From assembly GCF_002127325.2 (NCBI RefSeq), contig NC_035446.2, positions 153,876,629 through 153,940,628 on the forward strand: a stretch of DNA of 64,000 nucleotides, read 5' to 3'. Below are positions 24,805 through 36,022 of this stretch, piece after piece. This DNA comes from Helianthus annuus (lineage: Eukaryota > Streptophyta > Magnoliopsida > Asterales > Asteraceae). The notes below the pieces were generated by a model. The model worked only from the letters and a program-made list of their open reading frames with translations, was not told where the DNA came from and searched no databases. How positions within the stretch are numbered: the first letter of the stretch is position 1; each line of letters begins with the position of its first letter. The position numbers and the translations under genes were made by a program.

Positions 24805-25147
24805 TTGTTTCTCAAAAGATGAATATCCGTTTCTACAGCCACCTCAATAATACTATTACTTTGCACTTTTGCATTGCACCTGCATTTAATGGCTTAAGTT
24901 CTCTCCAATCCCCTCTATATCCTAGACCTTGATAGCATCTCCAATGGATGCTCTTATGGTTGAGGTCACATTGGCGCTAACCCGGATGAATGCACTCCCT
25001 CTTTCCCTCTCACAGCTTCCATCCGTCGCATTTGTCCTCCCTTTCCCCTCATTGCGAAACCACTTCACATCAGTTCGGTTTCGAGTTCAAGTTCTATCCG
25101 ATGGGTGCCACTGCACAGACATAGGTCTTGCTGTCATAATGTGCAGA
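24805..25147. other. Intergenic, nothing identified
   Basis: Short unique stretch between the Helitron and a small LTR element. The open frames here have no recognisable domain. Confidence 0.35.
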
Positions 25148-25152
25148 GATTT

Positions 25153-25429
25153 TGTTAGGGTTTTGATTCTGATTACTAACGATTCAACTGAGATTGGGAA
25201 AAAACACAATATATTGAAGAAGATGATACATACTCTATAACTAACCACCGAAGTGGCCCAAGGCCATGCCCTTCTCAATGCATAACAAAGAGCCAAATGA
25301 TCTCACTAATATTCCTCCTCCCTCCCTTTGCGTTATTGACACTTATTTATAGAAAAGTAAATTGCACTTAACTCCCTCTAACAATAGACAATGACAATTT
25401 AGACTAAAACTAGAATATGATTCCTATCA
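25153..25429 (-). repeat. 3' LTR of the non-autonomous element
   Basis: 277 bp, TGTTAGGG...CCTATCA on the + strand. It contains CTATAAATAAGTG (minus strand), a possible TATA box. Partner: 26783-27060. Confidence 0.9.
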
Positions 25430-25458
25430 TTACTTCCCCCTTCAAAACAATCTTGTCC

Positions 25459-26526
25459 TCAAGACTGGAATCGGCTAACTAACTTCAAATCTAATGTGGA
25501 GATCGTCTTGGTTGCGTCTTCAGGTGGTCGACCCTGCCCATGCACCACCCACAAATGATAAGAACCAACCACACCCGTAGCAACCTGACTTACAGTCTTG
25601 CACCAACCATGAAACAGTTTCCATAACAAATCTGATTTAAGGCTTGTATACGGGTCAGGTGGATTAGGATCCGCATCCAAAACAAACAGCTTCGAAGCAA
25701 AAACAGGAGGTCGGGTATAGTCGAGCCAACCAAATTCCCAACCCGGTTTCCACCCAAAGGTTTGAACATCAAACAATTTACTACCAATTCGGTCTTGACC
25801 CGGGTGATTATTAGGGATTGGTGAGGGCGCGGACACACCAAATTGGGGATTACTCGCTGGAGTCGCAAATCGGATGGAACCGGAAATGAGAGTAGGAGTA
25901 GGTGCCCACCCTAGATTGGACATATCCACACCATAAGCAGGAGGTGAACCTGATCCCTTTAGAATGTCACATAAATCAAACTTTGAGGAATGAATAACCT
26001 CATGTAAATGCTCATCGGAATGGTTAATTTCCAAAACACCACTTTCATCATGATTTATACCAATTATCTTTTCATTTGCTTTACTATCAAACTCTGTAGA
26101 AGTTCTTGGAGATGTACCTTCAACATATATTAGTGCAGCTGAATCAGAAATCGGAGGTCCAGATTCGTCTAAGTGACCGACCTGAAATTGATGTTCCTTG
26201 CCATACCAGCGTTCTTCAGATCTGGAGATTATCTCCTCCAATTCAGCGATTACACATTGAAGCGATGAATCAGAAGACGAAGCTGGAAGATGTGAAGTCG
26301 ATCTGGAATTAAACCTCGAATCCTGATGGTGCATCCAATTGACAACGAACTTCTGGAATTCAGACCGTTCATCATGTAGCTCCTGAAGAGAATCCTTTAT
26401 CATTGTAACATCAGATTGCAATTGTTGAATTTGTTGTTCATGAGCATCTAATCGAGAATTCTGATCCTGAGCATCAAATCGCGAGGTTTGATTCACCATG
26501 ATTGAATCGGAATTTTGGAAGAACAC
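25459..26526 (-). CDS. Gag-N-like ORF of the non-autonomous LTR element
   Basis: 355 codons open from 26526 to TGA at 25459. Residues about 10-70 form a coiled-coil-like segment with heptad character (SRFDAQDQNSRLDAHEQQ ... VTMIKDSLQELHDERSEFQK). This resembles the N-terminus of plant gypsy Gag proteins. A second part rich in acidic and polar residues follows, then a Trp/Pro-rich part (FGWKPGWEFGWLDYTRPP). No zinc knuckle, protease or polymerase motif is visible. A better start could be the Met at residue 10 (MVNQ). It fills most of the interior, so an intact frame suggests it is or was expressed, but the function is unknown. Confidence 0.65.
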   Translation of the reverse strand: MFFQNSDSIMVNQTSRFDAQDQNSRLDAHEQQIQQLQSDVTMIKDSLQELHDERSEFQKFVVNWMHHQDSRFNSRSTSHLPASSSDSSLQCVIAELEEIISRSEERWYGKEHQFQVGHLDESGPPISDSAALIYVEGTSPRTSTEFDSKANEKIIGINHDESGVLEINHSDEHLHEVIHSSKFDLCDILKGSGSPPAYGVDMSNLGWAPTPTLISGSIRFATPASNPQFGVSAPSPIPNNHPGQDRIGSKLFDVQTFGWKPGWEFGWLDYTRPPVFASKLFVLDADPNPPDPYTSLKSDLLWKLFHGWCKTVSQVATGVVGSYHLWVVHGQGRPPEDATKTISTLDLKLVSRFQS

Positions 26527-26782
26527 CAGTTGAAGAAATCAGATCTGGAAATTGAAATCAAAAGGAGAGCAGAGGTGAGGCAGGTCGAGCAGATCTGAAA
26601 TTGAATTGGATCTGAGAGCCGAATGTGACACAGATCTGAAAATTGAAGATAGATCTCAAATAGAGATGTAATCGATTGAAACCCTAGATAAATCCGCTTG
26701 AATCAGTGAATCAATTGAAATGATAGATCTGATTGAATTGGTGATCGAGCGGTGGTAGAGCAGAAGTAGCAGGTCAGACCAA

Positions 26783-27060
26783 TGTTAGGGTTTTGATTCT
26801 GATTACTAACGATTCAACTGAGATTGGGAAAAAACACAATATATTGAAGAAGATGATACAGACTCTATAACTAACCACCGAAGTTCCCCAGGGCCATGCC
26901 CTTCTCAATGCATAGTAAAAGAGCCAAATGATCTCACTAATATTCCTCCTCCCTCCCTTTGCGTTATTGACACTTATTTATAGAAAAGTAAATTGCACTT
27001 AACCCCCTCTAACAATAGACAATGACAATTTAGACTAGAACTAGAATATGATTCCTATCA
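26783..27060 (-). repeat. 5' LTR of the non-autonomous element
   Basis: 278 bp, nearly identical to 25153-25429. On the minus strand the element body starts at 26782 with the candidate primer site TTGGTCTGACC. The sequence is not the common TGGTATCAGAGC, so another tRNA may be used. Confidence 0.9.
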
Positions 27061-27300
27061 GATTTAAACAATGCTTTATGAGATCCATCAACTATGCTTG
27101 CCTATTGCATATATAATTTTATCTCTCTCTAGTCTTTTCTTCTATATCCAACAAAGATTCATATGTATCTGGTTAACATCCAATTATGTTCTTCAAATGC
27201 ATTAAAATCTCATACCAACATAAGATTTGATTTGACTATTTGATGTTTGGCCGATCCCCAGCCGCAATATCTTCTTCAACTCTATTACACTTACTCCTGG

Positions 27301-29421
27301 TGTCACACCCCAACCGATGGCGGAAACATCGGGATGAGACGAAAACAAGATTGCAAGAGACTTCATAACACTAATTGTGACAATATTTAAATAAACCCAT
27401 TTCATTTCATAAATTTCAAATTGTCAACATTACATAAAATCCAAATACGACATGTTCAAACATAAAAAACATTAAAACATATTAAACCTAGCACGTCTAA
27501 ATGTGTTTCTAGGTATCATCGCTACTTCATTTCATAGCAATCATCATCTTCAACCTGTAACATGTTTAAAATAAAGTTCAATGCAAAAGCAAAGGCGAGT
27601 ATACAAGTTTGATACGTACATAGCATAAAAGATAAGTTTAAACGATTCCTCATAGCAAGCATGTGATTCAAGATAAACATTAAAGTCGGCATGTGTCTAA
27701 CATATCAAACCAATGATGAAACGCAATATGCTCATGACATAACCACAAGTCTACGGGCGGTGCGTTAATCCTATAGCGCTATATATGTCACGGATAGGCT
27801 CGTACGAAGTTAATGATAAGTCTAACACAAGATGTCCTCAACCCAAGTTTAAAGTATCAAGCAATCACGTATACAAGCATGTTATAGGAACGTTTGTGCA
27901 ATTAAGTAAAATGTTCATGTGTAAGTTTTGGTAAGTAAACATGTTACACCCCAAAAAGTGGTAAACATAAAAAGGGGAATTCGAGTATACTCACATTGAT
28001 TGCGTTGCAATTTCTTGTAAGAACGTACGGGTAAAGATTGGAGAGAGGATTTCAAATGAACGGAAGTGATTACCCTAGATATGAAAAATGCCACACGATG
28101 ATCTTATTAATATTTATAGGTTAAATATAATTCTTAATATTTATATGGTTTACAATTTAATTATTTAGTTATTATCCTTTCCTATCTTTACATATTAGTG
28201 TTATAAAAGAAAAATAACAAATTGTTACTTATTTATGGTATCATTAAGTTTAAAAGTTAAGTTATAAAAGGGAAGGAATTACAAATTAAAGCTCTTAATT
28301 AATCAGTGAATTGGAGGTTTTAAATAAAAAGAATTTATCATAAAGAATTCCCAAAAATTAATATGCAGGGAATTTGTCGGAGCCGGGTTTCGAACCCGCG
28401 ACCCTTTCTGAATCCTTCATCAGTTTTACCAATTGAGCCAAGCTACCACATGTGTTTTATTTGACTTCGATTTTTATTCATAATTAAGTTATCAGCCTTC
28501 TTTTCCTTAAAAGAAAGGAACCATACGAACAGTAGTCTGTATGTATTTCAATCAAAAGTTCCAATGTTTTAAGTGCATGAATAAAATCTTTATGTTTAAG
28601 AGAGAAAGAGAGATAGAACAAATCATGAGCTGGGAAGAGGATTATACCGACTGTAGTGGGTGACGTTTCCGACGATGCTCGGTTACTCTAGCGAAAGCTT
28701 TCTTCTCCGATTTTACGGCGAACTTCGAAACAAGACGAAGCGGCTTCTGTAAATCTCTGTATCCTCCGGTAACGTTTGGTTTTCTCCGGCGATGCTCCGA
28801 CGAACTCCGAACTCCGGTGGTTGGTTATCGAATCAGAGAGAGTGAAAGGGTGTTGACATGTGCGAGATGTGCAACGAAACGGAATTATATATATAGGTGG
28901 TTTAGTAAATGTTCGAGCCATGATTAGAGTTTTAATTTCTTGATTGGTTTTTGCAAAACGGACATGAAGAATTAATCAGAGGAATGATTAAAACCCGGTA
29001 AATCAGCGGCGGTTGTAATTTGACCTGCAACTGTTACGTTTCGGTGTTTGGCGGTAATTATGCAAAGGTTTCAATCATAAGATGTTGATATGTATTAAAT
29101 TAGCCATAGATAACCGATCTCAGGCCGTAACCCGGGTTCGAGTCCCGCGCTTCACGTTTTTTTTTTAAGTTGTTTTTTTTTTAAGTTTTCAATAATTACA
29201 ACCCAGCCCCCTTCACAATACTTAACTGAACTAACCTGATTAATTAACTGTGTTAACTCTAATAAGCTTAAACTAACTTGAAATCTAGCGGAACTAACTA
29301 GATTCTTTATAAAATAAAAGAATAACACTTTTAAAGTGTAAAATTAATTAATTTAATTAATTAACCGATTAACATCCATATTTATAACGAATTAAACTTA
29401 GGATATTTGACGGATGTTACA
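27301..29421 (-). mobile_element. Solo LTR D (second gypsy family)
   Basis: Bounded on the + strand by TGTCACACCCCAACCGATGG and GACGGATGTTACA, with perfect 5-bp duplications CCTGG (27296-27300 and 29422-29426). Length is about 2.1 kb with no interior. It belongs to the same family as the 3' LTR at 58355-60890, which shares the CCAACCGATGGCGGAAACAT start. It sits in the last coding piece of the PPR pseudogene. Confidence 0.9.
28376..28450 (-). other. tRNA-like Pol III box pair within solo LTR D
   Basis: On the minus strand TGGCTCAATTGG (A-box-like) is followed about 35 nt later by GGGTTCGAAACCC (B-box-like). The order and spacing are those of a tRNA gene. The acceptor arms do not pair well, so it is not a functional tRNA. 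It is either a tRNA-derived (SINE-like) insert or a relic. The related LTR at 58355-60890 seems to lack it. Confidence 0.5.
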
Positions 29422-29552
29422 CCTGGCATTTTGGCTACACCATTGTCTTGCATAAGCTTCCGTGTTGTTCTTGCATCATCCCAACGTTTTGATCCGGCAT
29501 ATATGTTTGAAAGATCTATGTAGCTGAAAGATTTAATCAAATATAATGAAAT

Positions 29553-29971
29553 GAGTAAAATGCCATTTTCGTCCCTGAGGTTTGGCCTGTTTTGCAACTT
29601 TCATCCAAAGGTTTGATTTTTTGCATCTGGATCCAAAAGGTTTGAAATCTTGCCATTTTTATCCGGCTCGTAACTCCATCTATTTTTCTCCATTAAGTCG
29701 GATATTTTTATCTTTTTTTTAACTTAAAGGGCAATTCGGTCTTTTTCAGGGATATTCAGTCTTTTTACATGAAGTGAAAAAGACCGAATTGCCCTTTAAG
29801 TTAGCAAAAAAGATGGAAATACCCATGACCTAACGGAGAAATATGGATAGAGTTAACGAGCTGGATAATGGCAAGATTTCAAACCTTTTGGATTCAGATG
29901 CAAAAAAACAAACATTTGGACGAAAGTCACAAAACTGGCCAAACCTTAGGGACGAAAATCGCATTTTACTC
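29553..29971. mobile_element. MULE-type MITE in PPR intron
   Basis: Terminal inverted repeats GAGTAAAATGCCATTTTCGT and ACGAAAATCGCATTTTACTC are flanked by a perfect 9-bp duplication TAATGAAAT (29544-29552 and 29972-29980), the length typical of Mutator elements. It is non-coding and largely palindromic. It lies wholly within the PPR intron, so it would not itself have broken the gene. Confidence 0.9.
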
Positions 29972-30472
29972 TAATGAAATATAAATTCAAACATATGATT
30001 TTGTAGGTTGATTATAAAAGTAACTAAGTAAGAGTTTCATACCGGCCACTATGTGGCGGTTCTAAATCAAGAAGTTGTATTCCCACGGACTGTGCCACCT
30101 TGGCATCACCATAAATCTTGCAACCTCCAAGCAAAGCACCATATGCAGACTCATTGGGCTCAATAGGCATATTCTTTATGAGATTCAAGGCCTCTTCTAA
30201 TCTTCCAGCTCGAGAAAGCAGGGCAATAACACAACTATAATGCTCGATTTTGGGTTCAACGCCATAAACACTCTTCATTGACGACAATAGCTTCCGGCCC
30301 TCTTCTGTCATTCTTGCATGACGAAAAGCACCAAACATAGCAACAAAAGTCACGTCATTGGGTACGATTCCTTTAAGCTGCATTTGTTTGAATAGTTGAG
30401 CATCATTAGCATGCCCATGCATTCCCATGCCTATTAGCATGATAGCATTGTATTCCAAGCGAGAATGTCTTT

Positions 30473-33400
30473 TTTTTTTGTTAAGGAGGATGAAACCCCC
30501 GGTAAAATTTTTATTAAAAATAAAACTATGTTCACCTAAAAAGGAAAGGGACCTAACAAAATGGGTAAAAAAACCCGGCCCTTCATCCAAACCTAAACAG
30601 TCCAACAAAAAGACTCGCAAATATCCCACCAATACACCCCAACAAAAGACACAAAACAAAAACACAGTAACTTAAAACAGAAAAACAAAAACTATCCAGC
30701 AACTTCTCATAATCCTCATACTTTCCATAGCTATCCACTTCTCATCCTTAGCTGCAGCTTCAATCTTCAAAATATTAAGCCTTTTAGCAATCTTCCAACC
30801 CTCTACTTCCATAGATCTCCCATCCATTATAACTCTTCTTATATAACATCAGTCCATCCACTCTTGCAACCAACCAACAAACAATAGCAAATAACCCATT
30901 GCCACCAGTAATTCGTACCCCTCATCTTTAAATTCTGAAAACTACTACATCCATACACCTTAAACAAATAGTACCAAACAACATCTTCTCTTTCATAATA
31001 ACCAAAACAACTATCCTTAATTTCCTTAATGCTTCTAAATTTTCCCCCATTCTTCAACCCCAAACCATCCTACTTTAACAACAATATCCATTATTATAAT
31101 TTTGACTCTCAACATCACTCTATCTGTCACACCCCGATTTCCACGCGTATCACCGGTGAGCCCGGTGGGGGATTACCGTGACGTAGTTGGCAACAATATA
31201 GTCAAACCACACAATTATATGAATGCACAGCGGAAGCTTAAAGATAAATATATACTTCAACCTTTGATTGTAATATCAAACGTATTACAAAAGTCGAATG
31301 TATCCACAGGGGATCAAAATAATAATAAAGTATTGTTCAATCAGATACAGCATCAAGCTTGCGAGACTTTTCGTGATGCTAGGGAGCTATTACCAGCCGA
31401 TTACGTATAGTACCTGCACTTAATCTTTTTGGGAAAATACGTCAGTTTACACTGGTAAATACATTCAACCGACACATTTTGAAAAATGTTTATTAAAATT
31501 GATTTGAATGCACAAGGCACAAACTCTTTCATAACTTGGGAAAATCATTTAAAATTATGATCTTGTGCACGAATTACATGTTCCTTCTATGCGTTCAGTA
31601 GCCCGGATCCTGTCCGGGTTAAAGATCAATAGACACGCCACATTGCGTAAAACCGTGGTGGGTAAACCAACGGCTACGTCTTTTAATAATAATATCGACA
31701 TAATATACCGGGTGTACGCCTACACCGGGATGTCGAGGTCGTGGCCATTACTTCGAATGATGCCAAGGATATCCGGGACATGGTCATTAACCCCCCAAAG
31801 GCTTTTAAGTAACAAGACTGTTTAAATGAGCCGATCACATTATTCAATTAACCACCTAAGCGATGGAAGATATGATGCTCAATCAAGCGGTAAATATTAT
31901 ACCGTATCCCAAGCCCGTATAAGGGAAAAATAAGTTAAAAGTATTTACCTTTGCAAGTACAGTCCTTATTGGATTAAATCAAAGATATCTTTTACTGGGG
32001 CTCCTATTCTGGAACGAAGGTTTTAAATAACCTATTAGAATCCTAACGGGTCTTTATATTAGCCGTAGCTTAGACCGGTTGGTTTCAAAACATAAATACG
32101 GTTTAATCGCGCGAAAAGGCGAAAACCGAGAATGGAGTGTGATTCCGACCCAACGAGTTCAGAGACTTGTTTCATATGGCCTTAAGGTTCACACTCTGGA
32201 TTTTGGGGTCAAAATAATATAGTTTGACCCGTATCGGCTAATTTATGTAAACTAGTTACATAAGCCGAATCGTGCGCGCAATAGGCGCAACGGGTAACCG
32301 TGAGAGTCCTACGCTTGTTTCCTAAGTTAATATGCCTTAAAGAGGTTGTGGTATCAGTAGGATACCTTCCGTGATGCCCGTAACGAGTTCAAGTTAATAT
32401 TATGCCCCGTAGGGGTTTTTCGGTCGTTTTAAAGACTTTTTAAAGAGCTTTTCGATTTCTACAGGAAATCTGAGTTTCCCGAACAGTTTATAAAGTCTAA
32501 AATGCTTTATTTATTATTTAAAATCAGTAGCAACTGGAATCGGGTCAAAAGACCTTGTAGAACTCAAGTTTTGGCCGAAAAGGGCATATTCGGTATTTAC
32601 CGAACCGTAGCCATAACCGCAGGTTATGAGCAAGGTAAAAATAATTAAAAATCTTTAAAATTCCCAAAATATTATTTTATAACAGTGAGTAAAAGGTTTG
32701 GTGTCGAAATCCGGGTTTAGATAGGCGTTATGCTAATTGCGCTATTTAATTACTAAAGTTTCGCAAATTGCGCTAATTGGCATAACTCTTATTCTGGACC
32801 TCGGATTGACATGAAATTTTAGGGACATGCTTAGAATTCAGTAACCAAGGTCATGATCCATTCACATGTCTGAAAATCTCGTTTAAATTTATAAAGGGCG
32901 TTACGGTCAACTTTTAAGTAATTAACGGAAATGCGTAAAAGACTCGACAAACAACGAACCGGTCACAGAGGTTTATACCATCATGTAACCTGGTCCTAAG
33001 AGAGTCCTAAGGCATGACTAAATCGATCTTTAACGGGTCAGAACTGAAGTCAATGCAAAAGTCAAACTTTTGCGACTTTCGGTTCCGAACCGGGTCAATA
33101 TCGTAAATGGTCGGATCAAACGAGTTTAGACTTGTTCCTATACTTATTATCATGTTTTATGATCATCAAAACAGGTTTCATAGCATTTATATTACAGGTT
33201 ATGTACAAAATTGTAAAATGGCTTTCTGTTGACTTTTTAGGCGCACGTTTGACTCGAAATTCGAACTAGTTAGAGTGGTGATCAGGGGGAACCCTTTTGA
33301 GAGTTTATTACCCACATAAATATCGACACATAACTATTTTTGATTCGACAATTTACTGGACCATTGATGATTTATCGCAAAGTCAATCGTTAGTTACGAC

Positions 33401-35376
33401 GGATTGACTTTTGGGTAAAACTATGGAAAAACTAAACCACAAAAGGGTTAGGCAACTTACAGAAGCTTATGCACGACTTAGGAAGTTAGAAGAACAGCTT
33501 GAGAGCTCTAGGAATGATCAGGAGATGTGTTTTGAGTTGTGATTCATTTGTGAACTTAATATGGCCTTTTATAGTAGTTTTCACCACAACTTTTTGACAC
33601 ACAAGTCCCCCAACTATCCACAACCTTCCAACATGTGTTCCTAATGCTTAGGGGTTGTTTAGGGGCCAATTGGAAGGGTTTAAATGCATCTCATGGCGTT
33701 TAGAAGGCTGAACAGCCAAGTTAAGCATGTTTCTGAATCTGGGCGCCTGACGCGGCCCGCGTGAAAGTTTTTATGCCTCTTGTACGCGGGTCGCCTGAGT
33801 TCTCATAACAGAACGCGTAATTGCAGAAGGCTCACGGCCCGCGTTAACTTATGCGCAATCTTTACGCGGCCCGCGTTAGATTTATTTTTCAAGATTTTTG
33901 AATCTTTTATAATCATGACTAAATCTTGGTAATAAATAACAAAATCTTTAGTAATTAATAATGAAATCTTTAGTAATTATTAACTTGACCTTTCGGGTTT
34001 TGAAGGGGTAACTTTGCGATTTGGCCCTTGATTATTTACAACTAAGGGCCTTGTGTTATTTACCCGCATTGTTAAGTCCCCGGTTAGATTATTAATTATT
34101 TGGAAAGCCTTAACTTTCAGTGTTGACGCTTTTAGCCCTTCTCGTACGAATTTGATCATAACTTTCTCGTTTTAAAACGGAACTTCGCGGAATTTGTACA
34201 GTACAGTCTAGTGAGCGTATTTAACTGTTACAAAGCCTCGGGTACGTCAAAGGGTCACTCAGAGGTATAAATAAACATGTTGACACGGTTAACCCCTGTA
34301 GCTTGTAATCTCTCACTTTCTTCCGCGGTTCGCTCCCGTACGATCCATGATTTATTCGTTTGAAGGTACGAGCATCGTTTAGGGTTACTATACAGTATAT
34401 TTACCCTTGTTTGACATTCATAACCCTCGAATTTACATACTTTCAAGGTTTGTCAACTTTAGTCCTTTATTTAATATCAGATGCCAGTGTAACAAATGAC
34501 ACGTGTCAACATATTATTGGACCCAAAATTTCGAGGTGTTACACTATCCTTCTCATTATTAACAATCACCATTTTGTAATCTCTCACAACCCAACCTAAC
34601 CCAGTACACTTCTGAACCATAAACCATTCATATGCAAACTAACAACAGCCCCACTTCCCTTATTATTTTGCCGTTTAGCAATTCCATATCTATCCCATAA
34701 TTCCTCAATAACCCCAAACTTCTGTCCCCACAAAACACAACCTCTTCCCATCCACTGTTTACCACCCTAAATATCCCATAATGAGACCCATCTCGACTTT
34801 CTAAAAATCAGAACAAATAACAGCTTATGAATGACACCAGAAAGCCATATCCATCCATATAATCCAAGCCAGAACCAAATAATCCATATACCTGCCAACC
34901 CTTCTTCCCACAATTTTCTGTTTCCATCCAGCACTACCTCAGTATCTCTAGAGCAATCCACTCCAAATCTATTTAAACATCCTTTATCCTTTAAACCACC
35001 TAAAAACCACAAAACAGCAACCTCATACAGATTAACCAACCTTTCAATATATTCATAACTACACCAAACTTTCTCACCAATCCCAGACTTATGTCTCCTC
35101 ACACCACATCCTTTAACAATCATAACATAAAACTTCCCCTTCAAACCAAACATGATCTGACTCAACTGACTCAAAAACAAAGCACGAAAAGGTATAGAAA
35201 GGAAACTATAAAACCACAGTGACCAGGGTTGATTGCCATTGCTAAGATATACAAAAATACAAAAAAACTGCGGGAGGAGATAAACGTCCGAACAACAATG
35301 GCAATCTCCTTCCTTATAACTCCCAGCTGTGTGCATCCCTAAAGCACAATAAACCCTAAATTCCCATCAATAACAG
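30473..35376 (-). mobile_element. Poly(A) retroposon (LINE-like) in PPR exon
   Basis: A T-tract at its left end (poly(A) on the minus strand) and a 16-bp duplication AAGCGAGAATGTCTTT (30457-30472 and 35377-35392) show target-primed retroposition. Without the nested solo LTR (31125-34543) it is about 1.5 kb. Minus-strand frames (for example 35336-34767 and 31063-30839) are Trp/Gly-rich and broken. I cannot identify a reverse transcriptase motif, so it could be a 5'-truncated LINE tail or a retrocopied RNA. Confidence 0.75.
31125..34543 (-). mobile_element. Solo LTR B nested in the retroposon
   Basis: Starts TGTCACACCCCGATTTCCAC and ends TTTCGAGGTGTTACA on the + strand, with perfect duplications CTATC (31120-31124 and 34544-34548). 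Length is about 3.4 kb. It is the same family as 6160-9687, but its right half is closer to fragment 12008-13792. Four GC-rich units (ACGCGGCCCGCGT type) lie at 33750, 33784, 33832 and 33864. Confidence 0.92.
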
Positions 35377-36022
35377 AAGCGAGAATGTCTTTGGTTTGCA
35401 TGGAATTGAATACGTCTAAAGCTTCTACAGCGTTACCGCATTTGACATACATATCTATCAAAGCAGTAGCAACAATTGGATTGATTGTAATGCCGTTTTC
35501 ATTGATGTACAGATATGCAACTGTAGCCCTTGATCTAAACCACCTAACTGACCAATCTCAGACAATACACTAACAATTGTAGCCTCGTTTGCCCTTACTC
35601 CTGCAACCTTAATTTCATCAAACAACGCAAGTGCCTCATTTGATTTCCCATTTTGCGCATAACACGCAAGCATCGCATTCCACGAAACCACATCTCTACG
35701 AGGCATGTCTCGAAACATTTTAACAGCATCCTCTACTCACCCACATTTCACATACTCAGCTAACATAGAATTCCAGGATACCACATTTCTCTCAGGCATT
35801 TGATCAAACAACTTCTTAGCTTCATCGAGACTCCCAACAACCCCATACCCATTAATCACACTATTCCAAGAAACCACATCTCTACACGACATTTCATCAA
35901 ACACTAGGCGTGCAAGCTCCATCTCACCCGCTTTCGCATACGCATCAATCATCAAGTTTCAACAAACAACATCTTTCTCCGGATACCCGTCAAACAACAG
36001 TTTCGCATAGAGGAGAGATATA

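Larger units (their letters stand above)
25153..27060 (-). mobile_element. Non-autonomous LTR retrotransposon, complete
   Basis: Two LTRs (25153-25429 and 26783-27060) are flanked by the 5-bp duplication GATTT (25148-25152 and 27061-27065). On the minus strand each LTR begins TGATAGGAATC and ends AAACCCTAACA. A purine tract (GAAGGGGGAAGTAA, about 25430-25443) precedes the 3' LTR, and TTGGTCTGACC follows the 5' LTR as the likely primer site. The LTRs differ at about 8 positions plus one indel in 277 bp, so the insertion is fairly recent. There is no polymerase. The sequence before the purine tract resembles the C-terminal end of a Ty3/gypsy polyprotein. Confidence 0.9.
27202..36022 (-). pseudogene. 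PPR protein pseudogene broken by nested insertions
   Basis: Minus-strand pieces join into a PLS-type pentatricopeptide repeat protein (organelle RNA binding). Piece 1 is 36022-35393 (MIDAYAKAGEMELARLVFDE; RDVVSWNSVINGYG; MPERNVVSWNSMLAEYVKCG; RRDVVSWNAMLACYAQNGKS). Piece 2 is 30456-30043 (GMGMHGHANDA; PNDVTFVAMF; the end motif EHYSCVIALLSRAGRLEEAL). An intron (30042-29524, GTATG...TTTCAG) follows. Piece 3 is 29523-29422 (YIDLSNIYAGSKRWDDAR), and the end is 27295-27202 (MPGVSVIELKK). Insertions: a poly(A) retroposon at 30473-35376, a MULE MITE in the intron, and solo LTR D at 27301-29421. It is also dead by point changes: TGA for an expected Trp before NLMIDAY, TGA after EYVKCG, and frameshifts near 35500 and 30450. 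The N-terminal part was not found. Confidence 0.88.

Noticed and set aside
28376..28450. Functional tRNA gene
   Set aside because: The A and B boxes are good but acceptor and D stems do not pair; called only as tRNA-like.
34767..35336. 189-residue minus-strand frame
   Set aside because: Lies in the retroposon with no recognisable motif and is Trp/Gly/Leu-rich; I do not treat it as a gene.
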